From Chrysomallon squamiferum (lineage: Eukaryota; Mollusca; Gastropoda; Neomphalida; Peltospiridae), in NCBI GenBank assembly GCA_012295275.1, contig CM022676.1, positions 10,601,086 through 10,628,585 of the forward strand: a stretch of 27,500 nucleotides of DNA, written 5' to 3'. The translations under genes and the position numbers were made by a program. How positions within the stretch are numbered: position 1 is the first letter of the stretch; the number at the start of each line of letters is the position of its first letter. Below the pieces are notes generated by a model. The model was not told the DNA's origin. It was given only the letters and a program-made list of their open reading frames with translations, and searched no databases. Below are positions 1 to 11,233 of this stretch, in pieces.

Positions 1-100
1 TGAATTCATTCACAATATAATAATGTATTCATTTACATACAACTAGGAATTCACTGATATAATTCCAGAGGGTAATTCCTTTGAACATCCTCATGAATCC

Positions 101-143
<43 letters not shown>

Positions 144-160
144 TGAATTCACAATTAAAT
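1..160. repeat. AT microsatellite flanked by an inverted repeat
   Basis: GAATTCACTGATAT at 47-60 is perfectly inverted as ATATCAGTGAATTC at 137-150, with an (AT)n run (about 107-140) next to the right arm. A related TGAATTCATTCACAAT sits at 1-16. The block could be a small palindromic mobile-element relic or a chance product of local duplication. Confidence 0.5.
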
Positions 161-694
161 AACAGCATATCCATCATGTGTGAATGTGCATATGTGCATG
201 TCACCGATTTCGCTGTTTTATATAAATAAATTCATGGAAACAGAAGTCAGTGAATACAGAAGTGAAACATTTGTAGTTTTTGGTTTTGATAAGCTGGAAC
301 ATGCTTCCTATTACTTAGTGCAGGATGAACAAGAACCCATGACCTTAGTTCAGTAACAAAAACTCAGTCAGTGTGTAAACTGCTGAAATGTAGACATGTG
401 ATAAAGCCAGCAAATGAAATGTGTGACCCATCCCAGCAAAAGAGGTCTTAAGTCATATTTAAGTTAAAATCTGAGTTAACATTTTTTCTGCTTCCTGATT
501 CTGACTCTGTAAGCTTGATTTTGATTCTTCTTTCAATCTCTGCATCATGTTGGTAAATGTGGTGAGAAATTCTGTGGTTTTTTTCCCCATTAAATCAAGC
601 ATCCAGCAAATAACAGTGTTCATGAAAGGTGCTCTAAAAGATGCTTTAGGATTTTAACAGGTATCACTGTCATCACTGAATCAAAGAGACAAAA

Positions 695-720
695 TGTGTG
701 TGTGTGTGTGTGTGTGTGTG
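695..720. repeat. (TG)13 microsatellite
   Basis: An uninterrupted TG run. Confidence 0.95.
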
Positions 721-880
721 TTTTTAGCAACATATCAAAATGGAAATTTTTTTGTCACTTCATTACTGTCAGCTAAAGTTCAAAATTTGGTCATGTGACT
801 TGAGACGTGATTTGTCATGTTGGGTCACATATGCTAAAAGCTACAGATATTTTAAAAGTTTGGTCTAACACAATTTATTT

Positions 881-917
881 CTCTCTCTCTCTCTCTCTCT
901 CTGTATATATATATATG
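881..917. repeat. (CT)11 followed by (TA)n
   Basis: A CT run at 881-902 passes directly into a short TA run. Confidence 0.9.
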
Positions 918-2079
918 TAGCTTGGTTGCAAAGATATCTGGGTTGAACTCTTGATAATGGATACTAACAAAATTAACTTTGACAAGTCACTTTTTTTTCT
1001 TTTTTTCCCCTCTATAACTAACTGTTTAACATTCTAATAAACTATCTTCATATCATAACCCACATTCCCAGACTGTGCAAGCAACATGGAAAAATAGAAA
1101 ATTAATTATTAAAAAAGTTCTCCATCCTAAAAAATAAAGAACCTTGTTACAGTCATAATAATGATTAAAAATAAAACAAACACTCCAAGAAAAAAAAAAA
1201 GTAAAGTATAAAGAATATAAAGTGGTAAAAAGTTATTGTGATATGAGACCAAGGTAAGTGGTTTTGTTAAATTTTGGAATAAGGAAGTTACTGGAAAGCT
1301 ATAAATATAGGTGGCTGTTATTGTTATTTTGTGCAGACAGTAATAAGATTAATTTTAAATTTTAACTTATTTATTTATTTTATTTTTAGACATAATTATT
1401 GTAAAAGAAAAATAACCAAAAAAATGTTGAACTTTAGTAAAATAAAATAATAAAATAGAAGCTCATAATATCAGAAGTTCAAAAAAAATTAGAAGATAAA
1501 AATGTTTATATTTAAATAATCATTAAAACTAGATAATGAATAAAATATAAATAAATAAATTAAAAAGAAATTCATCTGTATTTCATACTCTAAGAAGAAA
1601 AAAAATGAAATGTAACCAAAAATTTTTTTTTTTTACTAAAATAAGTAACGTTTTATTTATTAATTTTATATCTATATGTATATCTATATATATATTAAAT
1701 ATAGAACTTTTATCTAAGAATACTAAAAAAATATATTAAAATAATAATAAAATAACCCTAATAAACTAAATAAATAACAAAAATGAATAGATAAATATTA
1801 AAAAAAAAAAAAAAAAAAAATAATAATCCGATTTAGTTGTAAACTGCACAAAATAACAGATCATAGAAAGCAAATATTAAAAAGCTTTAAATGAGGAAAG
1901 GAAGTAAAGGGAGATAACCTCTAGGGTCTGCAGTTTGCTGAGTAGAGGGGATACAGAACCGATAGTGCCTTCCAGCTAGAAATCAAAATATTTTATCTTT
2001 AATAAATAACTACAAAAATTCTTGTCATGGAGATAAATATATATTGTTCGTAGTATCTCTAAAATGGTTTAATTATTTA

Positions 2080-2310
2080 AAAAAAAAAATAAAAAAAAAA
2101 AAAATTAAAATAAAAATAATAAGAATAAGAATAAGAATAAGGATAACAATTAAAAAAAAAAAAAAAAAAAAAAAAAATAAATAAATAATAATAATAAATA
2201 AATAAATAAATAATAAGAATAAGAATGAATAATAATATAAAATATAAATAAAATAAATAATATGAATGAAAAATAATAAATAAATAACTAAATAAAGATA
2301 CAGAAGTATA
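2080..2310. repeat. A-rich block with AAT/AAAT repeats
   Basis: Almost only A and T on the plus strand: long A tracts, five-to-six-base AAGAAT-type repeats near 2118-2145, then AAAT and AAT repeats. The apparent open frames of Phe/Leu/Ile here are artefacts of this composition. Confidence 0.9.
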
Positions 2311-2639
2311 TTTTGCACACACTTCGGTAGGCAGATGTTTATAAACTCTTCAAAGCACTGGAAGGTTAAGGAAAACAAGACATGATGCAATTAATGCAGG
2401 TCTTGACAAATTAATAAATTACTGCCAACAACAACAGCAACAACAATGACATCATCTCTTTGATAAATTAAGAAAACTTCATATCTGAATTTCTTTTTCT
2501 TTTTCAGAAAATTAAAAAAAATAATAATAATAAATAAATAAATTAAAATTAAAATTAAAAAATTACAACATCTAAAATGACTGAAGCATCAGGTTTTCTT
2601 AATTTACTTACATACAGGAATAAACAGATTAGTATTAAT

Positions 2640-2744
2640 GTTGATAACAACAACAACAACAACAGCAACAACAACATTAATAATAATTATAGAAATAATA
2701 ACAGTAATAAATAATAATAAATAATAATAATAGTAGTAACAGTA

Positions 2745-2775
<31 letters not shown>

Positions 2776-2960
2776 TAAAAACAAAAATAACAAATACAGT
2801 AATAATAACAGTACACAAAATTTAAAAGGAAATAATAATAATAATAATAATAACAACAATAATAATAATAATAATAACTATAATAACAACATTAACAAAA
2901 ACAATAACAATAATAGCTGCAGCAGCAACAATAATAGCCATATAAGCAAACATGTTGATG
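2640..2960. repeat. Large AAT/AAC trinucleotide block
   Basis: About 300 bp of interrupted AAT, AAC, AGT and CAG triplets, including CAACAACAACAACAACAGC at 2647-2665 and (AAT)n near 2756-2777 and 2831-2876. Interruptions suggest an old, decaying array. Confidence 0.9.
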
Positions 2961-3017
2961 ATGTTGAATAAACAGTGACAACAACGACAATGATGATGTT
3001 TTACTGATATTACTTAC

Positions 3018-3089
3018 TTGTTCTTCCTCCGAGTTAAAGTCCTCGTCTTCCATGCAGATGATCTGGTGAGAGGCGGGATTTATTCCATC
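3018..3089 (-). CDS. ARHGEF11/12-like: RhoGEF exon G: acidic lead-in to RGS-like domain
   Basis: 72 nt, 24 codons, phase 0 at both ends. The acceptor is ATTTTATTTCAG and the donor is CAA|GTAAGTAAT. It encodes DGINPASHQIICMEDEDF then NSEEEQ; the other two frames contain stops. From memory, human ARHGEF12 has APHIIGAEDDDFDTEHEQ and ARHGEF11 has PLIIGPEEDYD right before the RGS-like domain, so this exon is the best conserved part of the fragment. In the family the acidic segment just N-terminal to the RGS-like fold contacts G-alpha13 and contributes to GTPase activation. The next exon should start the RGS-like helices; I found none in 1-3017, so that intron exceeds 3 kb. Confidence 0.88.
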
Positions 3090-3365
3090 CTGAAATAAAA
3101 TTATTTACATGTAGGGCATCCAGAAAGAAAATAGTGCGGTGACACTTAAAATGTCCTCTATCTGTTTTTGTTTTTTTTAACATAAAATTTTTGAAAATAG
3201 AAAGTTGTAAAAAAAAATCATGCTTATAAGATTATGGTTCATATTTCACGTACATGCTTATGATTGTTTTATCTGTTAGAGGCAACCAATCTTCACTGAT
3301 AATAAAGTTTGACAAAATAACCCACGAGTTTCTATTGAGTGACATAAACTGATGCTGTTATAGCG

Positions 3366-3368
<3 letters not shown>

Positions 3369-3409
<41 letters not shown>
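3369..3409. repeat. (TG)20 microsatellite
   Basis: An uninterrupted TG run, followed by TGTATGCATG. Confidence 0.95.
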
Positions 3410-3410
<1 letters not shown>

Positions 3411-3624
3411 TGTATGCATGTATGTAATAATAAATACATAATAAATAAATAAATAAATTTAAAAATAAAAAGAAAGATAAAAATAAAGCATATCTCTGGA
3501 TAACGGTTTTGTTTTACTTGGTGATCAAACTTTACTAAAAATGACCATTCATTACATATTCATTGGAAAGCACTGGAGTGCAATATATTTTTTTCTTCTG
3601 CAAACACCACTTCACACATGTACG

Positions 3625-3628
3625 CGCA

Positions 3629-3661
<33 letters not shown>

Positions 3662-3680
3662 GCATGCACACACACACACA
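3625..3680. repeat. Interrupted (AC)n microsatellite
   Basis: An AC run with ATACAC, GCGC and GCATGC interruptions. Confidence 0.93.
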
Positions 3681-3770
3681 CTTATTACATATTTTAATTA
3701 AATTTTTTTTTTTAAATATTTAGCAACTCATCTTTTTTTCCCCGTTCTAACCGTTACTAACTACACTTAC

Positions 3771-3919
3771 TTCTATCCCAGAATCCATTCTGCAGCTACC
3801 CTCTTCAATGTCCCGCATGTTGTTTGGGTGGGTGGGGGGGGGGGCGACACACTGGGGCTGGTGGTGGGGCTGTCTGACATGCTACCAGGGTCAGACACTG
3901 TTGAAGGCATTGAAACCGC
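3771..3919 (-). CDS. ARHGEF11/12-like: RhoGEF exon F: Ser/Pro linker, one base short
   Basis: The acceptor is TTTCCTTTCCACAG and the donor is GAA|GTAAGTGTA. The first half reads AVSMPSTVSDPGSMSDSP then TTSPSVS in phase 0, matching the SDPG..DSP.TSP segment I recall from human ARHGEF11. The second half reads HPNNMRDIEEGSCRMDSGIE in the frame that joins exon G. The two halves are out of register by one base at a C run (11 G on the plus strand, 3834-3844). As written, the first frame meets TAG at 3773-3775 just before the donor, and the other two frames also contain stops. The exon is 149 nt while every other complete exon here is a multiple of three. An assembly or read error at the homopolymer is the simplest explanation; a true polymorphism or lesion is possible. 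Confidence 0.82.
3826..3844 (+). other. G-quadruplex motif inside exon F
   Basis: GGG-T-GGG-T-G(11) on the plus strand, which is the template strand of the gene. It satisfies the G3-N1-7 rule with single-base loops, the most stable class. The mRNA carries the C-rich complement, encoding a proline run. Such tracts are prone to slippage in replication and to sequencing error. Confidence 0.85.
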
Positions 3920-4789
3920 CTGTGGAAAGGAAAACAATAAAAAAATAAAATAGATGAAGATGGAATGGATCTCGAATTACAAATATATATTAAATATATA
4001 TTATTTTCTTTTCTAAAAATAAAATAATTATGGATATTAAATTATAAATATATATATATACATATATTTTATTATTTTTCTTCTGCTTAAGGGACCTGAA
4101 TATATAATTTTTTTTCTTTATAATATATTTTTAAATGGTAAAATGTCTCAACCATTTCATCATTTATTATTTATTTAACAAATTAGAGAAATTCGTGGTA
4201 ATATAATTATGAATAATGTTAACACTTTATAACAAATTATTTTACTGTAAAAATTTTTTTATTATTTTTCTTCTGCATAAGATTTTTGTAAACTGAATTA
4301 TATTTAAAAAGTCAAATAAATAAATAAATAAATAAACAGAAAATAAATAAAAACATATCTAGCTTTAATGTGGAATCATTTTATTTTTAAATTTAGCTGT
4401 GATAATTATGTGAATACTTTTAAAAAAAAAAACTCAAGAGAAATTGAATTATCTTTTCTTAATGGCAGTTACGAAATAAAAATTCAAGTTGGGATGAAAC
4501 TGAATGGATTTTATAAAACGTTAAATTAAAAAGGTAACATTTAAATAACATCATGCAATTCCTAACAGTGTTTTTCTGCACCTCTTAAATTTTTCAGAGA
4601 AATATAATAATTATTTAAAACATTTACTCACAAAATCAACAAACAATAAAAAGAAGAAATGTATCTAAATGAACATGCATAAATATAATAAAAGTGCAAA
4701 ATAATTTGTTTGAGTCTGATATTATTGTAATTAAACAGATAATCAACTGTAAGTGATACTCAATAAATAAATTATACACATATTAATAA

Positions 4790-4975
4790 AAATGACAATA
4801 ACAATAATAACAATAATATTAATAACAACAGTAGTAGTAGTTGTAGTAGTAATAATAAAAAATAACAGTGGTACTAATAGTAGCAGTTTTTGTTTTAATA
4901 ATAATAAATAAATAAATAAGTAAGTAACAGTAGTTGTAGTAGTGGTGGTGGTAGCAGTAATAATAATATTAGACA
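4790..4975. repeat. AAT/AGT/GTT trinucleotide block
   Basis: Interrupted AAT, AGT and GGT triplets with an AAAT patch at about 4905-4920. Confidence 0.88.
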
Positions 4976-5636
4976 TCTCTGTTATTTAATATAATTTAAG
5001 TCACTGGCAAAGCTTTGGACATTATTATGGTGATTTTAGAAAATATTAGGCTACTGTATGTGGAGTAAGAGTAAAAAAAAAAATAATTTAAAATTAAAAA
5101 TGAATTTAGTAAATGCAGATTATAGCATGAGAAAAAAAAAATAATAATAATAATAAATATATATATTTATTTATTTATCTTTTTTCTACAATAATCCTGC
5201 CAAACATATTAACACATATATTAATAATGACATTTTCAGCATAAAAATTGGGATTTAACTGTAAAATCAAATTTCTACTGCTTATAAATTTTATTTAAAA
5301 ATTAATAAAAAATTAAAATAAATAAATAAATAAATGTTAAACAAAATATAAATAAGTAGATATAAATTTCTACCTTTGTTATTATTCATTTACAGATTTT
5401 CATTTTCTGATATAAATTCTTTTTTTTATTAAATTATCAGATTCAAACAAATTATCTACAGAAATGCAACTGAGAACTAAAAATAAAACTATGAACATAA
5501 ACAGTAGACATGCAAACAACACCTACTGAACTGGGTGTGGGGTTGTAAAGCTTCGTATCTGATAGAGTGATTTAATAAACTTCAAAAATGTACTCAAATG
5601 TGTATACAGACATAAACACTCATATAGAGACAAGTA

Positions 5637-5705
<69 letters not shown>

Positions 5706-5734
5706 CTCCCTCCCTCTCCCTCTCCCTCTCCCTC
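5637..5734. repeat. (CT)31 plus (CTCCCT)n tail
   Basis: Pure CT to 5700, then CCTCTCCC-type imperfect hexamers. Confidence 0.95.
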
Positions 5735-5756
5735 ATTGCATTTAAGGAAAATATAC

Positions 5757-5781
5757 TTTTTTTTTTTTTTTTTTTTTTTTT
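5757..5781. repeat. T25 homopolymer
   Basis: One of few long T runs on the plus strand in the gene region, where A runs prevail. Confidence 0.95.
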
Positions 5782-6406
5782 AATGGAATACTTAATATAC
5801 CTAGTCAAAGTAATAATAAAGCATCTGGACAAGGGAATACAGTAAATACATATCTTAGCCAACAATAAAAATAAAAATAAAAATAAAAACTGAATGTAAT
5901 GGACAACTACAGCTAAACCAGAACCTTTTTATAGAGTGCCCTCCCTTGGATAAATGCAATATGGTGGAGTACAGGATTCTTCTTTTTAAAATGCACAACC
6001 TCATCTTGTGTACATTTGAGATGAAATTTGATTATTTGTTGTGGTTGTTATGAAGGAATGGTGAATCATATTTATTTTTTCCCCCATGCAAAAGAAATAA
6101 AATGCACTTATGATGGTATGAAAAATATATAAACCAAATAAACTTTATTTAATCTCACAACCTTCCTTTGCTAATAATAAAGTATTGCAATTGCATAACA
6201 GTTTTTTTCTACAGATGGACTAACCCTTTTCTGTGATGTCACTTTGTATACAAAAATGTACTAGTTCTGTAATTTAGCATTATGCATGGTTTTTCTCAAA
6301 TGACTGCTTCAGTCTGTTAGGACTTTTTGTACTTTGGTGTCATTTCCTTACATATTCATTCAGTCTTTAGGTCTTTTCTTATTTCTAATAATTTAAATTT
6401 AAATTG

Positions 6407-6542
<136 letters not shown>

Positions 6543-7455
6543 AACCATATTTAACTTTTAATTCAGGTTATATTTTAAAATACCATTTGCCTCCCTCTGC
6601 AAACATGTTTGCTTATAGAGGAATTTTCTTTTTCTATGTATGTTTAAAAAAAAAAAAAAAAACAAGCTGTAATATGTGAGTTATTGAGTTTGTTTGTTCA
6701 TACCACCATAGGCAACATTTTCAACAAAAAAAAAGTTATAACCAAACCAGAATGCAACAATGTCGGTCAATGGCCGACAATTTACCCTTTTTATTTTCTT
6801 TAAAAACAAATCTGCTGCCTGTTGATATAAAAATTTATATATTTTATTTTATTTTATTTCTTCATTTATTTAATACACGATTCCTGACTGTGTTGTGAAA
6901 ACTGTAAGTTAAAAATGAAAATAAATAAATAAATAAATAAGAAAAATAAATAAGAAAAGGATAAAAAAAAAGAAGAAAAAAAAAGAAGAAGAAGAAGAAG
7001 AGATATATAAAAAGCATAATATATCACATTAAAATTTAAATGAAGATTAAATATTTGAGGAAGTGTATGTGTTGAGATTCAGAAAATGAGAAGTGTTTAT
7101 AAGAAAGATTAAAAAAAGTTAAGCTGTTAGTGTTAATAAGCAAGACTGTATTTAATATTAAGTAATTTCATTACTGTTAGAAAGCATTATTATCTACTCT
7201 AATAGTGTTGTTAAATGGAAAGAAAAAATAAACATTTGGGAATCAAGCAAATAACAAAAAACACTTTTTTTCTTGTTTTATTAAAAAAAAAAAAAAAAAA
7301 AATTATAAATTATTTAAAAATTAAAAAAAAATAAAAAGTAACATTTGGGCTTCAGGCAAAAAAAAAAAAAAATATATATAATTTCAAATATTTCTCAATT
7401 TATTATTATTTTAATTTTTTTTTTTGACAACAACAAAATGCTTAAGACTGGATAC

Positions 7456-7647
7456 CTCATGCATGAATTCTCTCCCTTGACTTGACTGGTGAACGGCAGA
7501 CATGACGCACTGACGTCGCGACGTGACGTCAGACTTTGACCGAGACACGTGTCCCGTGCGACTTTCTCGACAGTCCCCAGTTTTGTACAAGGCCACAGGC
7601 ACGGAGGCCTGTTTAATGTGCCTTCGTACGCTGGCAGCCTGGGGGTA
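7456..7647 (-). CDS. ARHGEF11/12-like: RhoGEF exon E: basic Ser/Arg-rich linker
   Basis: 192 nt, 64 codons, open in phase 0 from end to end. The acceptor is GTTTTCTCACTAG and the donor is GAG|GTATCCAGT, weaker than the other donors. It encodes YPQAASVRRHIKQASVPVA, then a basic stretch including SRTGHVSRSKSDVTSRRQ, and ends SSQGREFMHE. It is much more GC-rich than the surrounding kilobases and carries several CpG and ACGT motifs, as expected for an exon in AT-rich introns. RRHIKQAS and VSRSKS look like basophilic kinase site contexts (inference). A second acceptor (CCCCAG) nine bases inside would remove only the first three residues (YPQ) in frame. I cannot align this exon to the vertebrate proteins; it may be lineage-specific or alternatively spliced. 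Confidence 0.7.
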
Positions 7648-8389
7648 CTAGTGAGAAAACAACACAGACGTTAACCAACACAAACCACACCTCTCAGCTG
7701 ATGTGTCCAATGTTAACAATAAACAGACTGGACATCCAAAAGTCTTAACAGCCTAGCAGTGAACGGTTTAGTTAATACTTGTTGTTATTATATAAGTAAG
7801 TAAGAAGATACTGAGATGGATAAATGAATAAAAAAAAATAAAACAAAAAAAAAAAAAAAAAATGAAATAAATGTCAAAAATAAAATAATTTAATTAAAAA
7901 AAAAAAAAAAAAAATGTTTGTTTTGAAAATTGATTTAAAATAATGAGAAAATGAATGAATAAATAAATAAAATTTGGAAACAGAAAAATTTGTCCTTTTC
8001 AAATAACAAGAATTAAAAAAAGAAATTAAATAAAAAGAACAGACAAACCCAGGAAACAAAATATAAACCTATAGAAAAATTTCTCAATAATGAACTAGAT
8101 GTTTTTTTTTTTTGATTTTTTTTAAAGATTTCTAAGAACGATCTTAATTCTTTTTTTAAAAAACACCAACAAAAAGCTCCAACAACAACCAACCCAAAAA
8201 CCTGTTCTTGTTCATCACACTTTAGAAAACTAACTACATAACTATCTGATAAGATTTATCAAGATTTTTCAACAAGAATTTTCAAACTAGAATTCTCCGA
8301 GGCTCTGGAAACAAATTACTTTTACAACAAAGTTTCAGGAAACCTGAAAAACAAATAACTTTGACCTAGTACTTCAATACAGAAGGTGA

Positions 8390-8620
8390 GGAAAATGAAT
8401 GACCTTACCAGAACAATAACTAGAATGCCATATGACCTCGATAGCAAAAAAAGATCAGAATGCTGAATGACCTTGAATGCTTCAGATTAACCGAATGCTA
8501 AACAACCTCAACAGTAACAGTGAACAAAATGCTAAATGACCTTGAACCTGAAGCAGACAAAGATTAGGAAATAACCTATTTGTTCTGACTGACCTTGACA
8601 CTAAACTAACCTTGACCACT
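8390..8620. repeat. Degenerate repeat with (A)ATGACCTTGA core
   Basis: AATGACCTTA, ATGACCTCGA, ATGACCTTGA, ATGACCTTGA, CTGACCTTGA and AACCTTGACC recur about every 30-50 bp, often preceded by GAATGCT or AAATGCTA. This is an old tandem array with much divergence. Confidence 0.6.
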
Positions 8621-8767
8621 GAGATTGGAAAATTTTCAAGAATGAATCGTATGCATGAATGAATATCTCTTCCATTTATTTTTTTTTCACTTTGCATCAC
8701 AACATACCATTCAGTGCAGTGCAAACTGTACATCTTACCAACCATATAATCAAGGATTAAACCACTG

Positions 8768-8850
8768 TGGATTTTTACTCTGTTGGTTAAGAAAATGGCC
8801 TGAAGAAAGCCAGGTGCCAGGATCATATACCAGAATCTGCACTAACTAGT
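8768..8850 (+). repeat. tRNA-like (possible SINE) fragment
   Basis: TGGTTAAGAAA at 8783-8793 fits the RNA polymerase III A box well, and GATCATATACC at 8821-8831 is a rough B box at tRNA-like spacing. No clean cloverleaf or acceptor stem can be drawn, so it is not called as a tRNA gene. Confidence 0.33.
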
Positions 8851-8859
8851 TAACTTAGT

Positions 8860-9520
8860 AAACTCTAGGATCATTGTATGTTCTGCATTCTCTACTAATA
8901 TACCAACTTTGTTATGGGCAGATAACTCTACATTAGTACTAGTTTATACCAGACAAGCATGGAAATGTAAAATCTGGATATACTAAAACCACCAAGGGAA
9001 GATAACTCTGAAACTAGTACAAATAAGAAGTTTAATGAGAAATGAAGACTGAAATATTAACTGTGATGGGCAGATAACTCTATATTTGCACCAGATCATA
9101 AACAGAGAATGGAAATTTTTAAAGATTATCTGTTAAAATGCAAAGTCACCACATTCAATATTCAAACCTCTAACATACTAATGCTAATGGGCAGATAACT
9201 CTTACACTAACACCAGAAATAACTAATGAAAGGTGCAATCAGCACATTATGTTCTGACTAAATATCTAACATACTGGCACTGCTAAGGGCACATAACTCT
9301 TACACAACTACTAATTCATACCAAAATGAACTGTCAAAATGCAGAAACAACACATTCTATCTTCTAATTCTGTAATGGGCAGATAACTCTAATACCAATA
9401 CCACTTCATTAACAAAGACAATGAGAAACTGAAACCTCTAATGTACAAAAGTAATTCTAATAAACATGAGAAATGCTGACATGTAAAAGTACCATACTCT
9501 GTCTTCTATACAACTCCCAT
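8860..9520. repeat. Degenerate ~70-120 bp satellite with GGGCAGATAACTCT core
   Basis: The core occurs at 8914-8929, 8994-9009 (GGGAAGATAACTCT), 9065-9081, 9186-9202, 9284-9300 (GGGCACATAACTCT) and 9373-9390. Shared flanks include ACACTAACACCAG-like and AACACATTCTATCTTCTAA-like segments. Spacing is 72-121 bp, so unit boundaries have drifted. The core is similar to GGGAGATAACTC motifs that I associate with molluscan repeats. Confidence 0.75.
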
Positions 9521-9884
9521 CTCCAAAAATAATAACTTTTTTCTAACAATCTAACATTTGGTCTTTTTTTAACATATCTCTGCACCAATTAACACAAGAA
9601 ATAAATGATGAAAAGAAAAATTTATCTTCTCTGTAATTTATCCTCTAATGCTATGGTCTGTGGAAGGCAAATATAATCATGGCTTTTGGTCCAGGAAGAT
9701 TGTGCTTGGGCTTGATGGAGGTGTAAACATATTTCAAAGTGATGAGTGACATAATTTAAATTAAAATTTAAAAAATAAAAAATAAAAAAATAATTAATAA
9801 AAAATCCATTTTGGAACTGTTCTGTTTTAAAATAAATATTAAACATTATTTTTTTTTCTAGAATTAGATTTGTTAAATAAATAT

Positions 9885-9945
9885 ATATAAAAAAAAAAAA
9901 TAAAATAAAAAAAAAAAAAAAAAAAATAAAAAAAAAAAAATAAAC
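9885..9945. repeat. A-rich tract
   Basis: Interrupted poly-A (AT interruptions), including an A22 run. Confidence 0.9.
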
Positions 9946-10679
9946 ATGTAAATACATTAATGTTAGTCATGAAAATATACTTTTATATTTATTAGTTTTA
10001 AGTTACACAAAATAATCTAATATTATTAAAGCTAAATTACTTATTTTTATAATTAGTTGCATGTTATAACCTTACTGTACATATTAATATATTACAATTT
10101 TAAACTAATTCATTACATTATTTTACTATAAGTTATTATTTTGTTAACCACAGCCTTTGCACTACATTATATATATATAAGCAATCTAAGCTACAGATAA
10201 CCCAACTGAAATAAAAGGGAAGTATAAGGTTTGTTTTAAAAATAAATAAATAAATAAATAAGTAGAATTAAAAAAACCCTTGCCACATTTAGTCACCAAA
10301 GGTATTTAGTTAAGTATGCTACCAGAAAAAGTTATAAAGTATTTTAAAATAGATTTTAACAAGTAAGTCAGTTGTTTGTTTTGTGTTTTGTTTTTCATAT
10401 ATGTTAATTATATGCTTATAATAATAATAATAATAACAATAACATTTGTCTGTTAAAATGTTCAAAGTTGCCTCTGTTTAAACTTTTAATAAACTTTTTT
10501 ATATTATTATTATTATCATTATTATTATTAAATTTTATAAAGTTAATGTCTTCACAATGTTATTGGTTATATATAATATTAATTTTTTTGTTTGTTAATA
10601 AAGCTTTTGTTTGTTTTATGTTTGTTTTTTGTTTTGTTTCAAGATCATGTAATGCTATTTTGAGAAATCTTGTTAAACA

Positions 10680-10720
10680 AAAAAGAAAAAAAAAAAAAAA
10701 AAAAAAAAAGAAAAAAAAAT
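10680..10720. repeat. Interrupted poly-A
   Basis: A-runs separated by single G bases; an AAT/TTA stretch lies upstream at 10419-10530. Confidence 0.9.
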
Positions 10721-10769
10721 GTCATTTGTTAATTTGAAACAGGTAAATTTTAATTATTTTAATCCCAGA

Positions 10770-10815
10770 ATTGTGTGTGTGTGTATGTGTGTGTGTATGT
10801 TAGTGTGTGTGTGTT
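10770..10815. repeat. Interrupted (GT)n
   Basis: A GT run broken by TATG and TAGT. Confidence 0.9.
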
Positions 10816-11233
10816 CATTTGTCAAAATATCATAGCTTAATGTATAATCTATGAAGGATTTATTAAATTTTCTGGTTGTTTCCACAGCCAGGTAAAGTAT
10901 AAATAATTTGCTTATAATTCACAGCCTCAACTAAAACTTCAACTAACCCCAGCGAGAAAAAATAAACTAAAAAACAAAAAATGTTTCTACATTCAAACAT
11001 AAACAAAACAAATAAAAATATAAATAAATAAATAAATAAATAGATAAAATCTATAAGGAATAATGCAGAGATGTACTATTACATACAATAAGCAGCTCTA
11101 CTGCTATATAATATCCTAACTGAAAAAATAAATAAATAAAAAATAAATAATAATTATTTTCTAAGAAACAACACAAAGCTGTCTTCCTCTGCATAAAGGT
11201 CAACATGCGTGGAAGAGTCTATCTACAACTTAC

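Larger units (their letters stand above)
1..3017 (-). other. Intron after exon G (partial)
   Basis: No exon is visible on either strand. 160-690 and 720-1000 are ordinary low-complexity-poor AT-rich sequence with nothing recognised. 1000-2310 is increasingly A-rich on the plus strand, with AAAT/AAATA stretches. A sequence GGGAGATAACCTC at 1909-1921 resembles the motif repeated at 8914-9390. 2400-2640 holds only A-rich and CAA-rich patches. Repeats are listed separately. Confidence 0.7.
3090..3770 (-). other. Intron between exons F and G
   Basis: 681 bp with no further exon. It contains (TG)n at 3369-3409, AAAT repeats near 3430-3480 and an AC run at 3625-3680. Confidence 0.85.
7648..11233 (-). 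other. Intron between exons D and E
   Basis: 3.6 kb. 7650-7800 is complex, unrecognised DNA. 7800-8100 is A-rich. 8390-9520 holds degenerate tandem repeats and a tRNA-like fragment (listed separately). 9640-9735 is a less AT-rich patch that I cannot assign; it has no convincing splice sites and could be a transposon fragment. 9740-10260 and 10820-11230 are AT-rich with AAAT repeats and nothing recognised. Confidence 0.65.

Noticed and set aside
8482-8826. 114-codon minus-strand open frame in intron D-E
   Set aside because: No recognisable domain, composition like intron, lies over degenerate repeats and a tRNA-like fragment, and no splice sites place it in the gene's phase.
9622-9957. Minus-strand open frame with HLHQAQAQSSWTKSHDYICL
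   Set aside because: The patch at 9640-9735 is less AT-rich but has no good acceptor and donor in phase 0 and no family resemblance; a transposon fragment is as likely.
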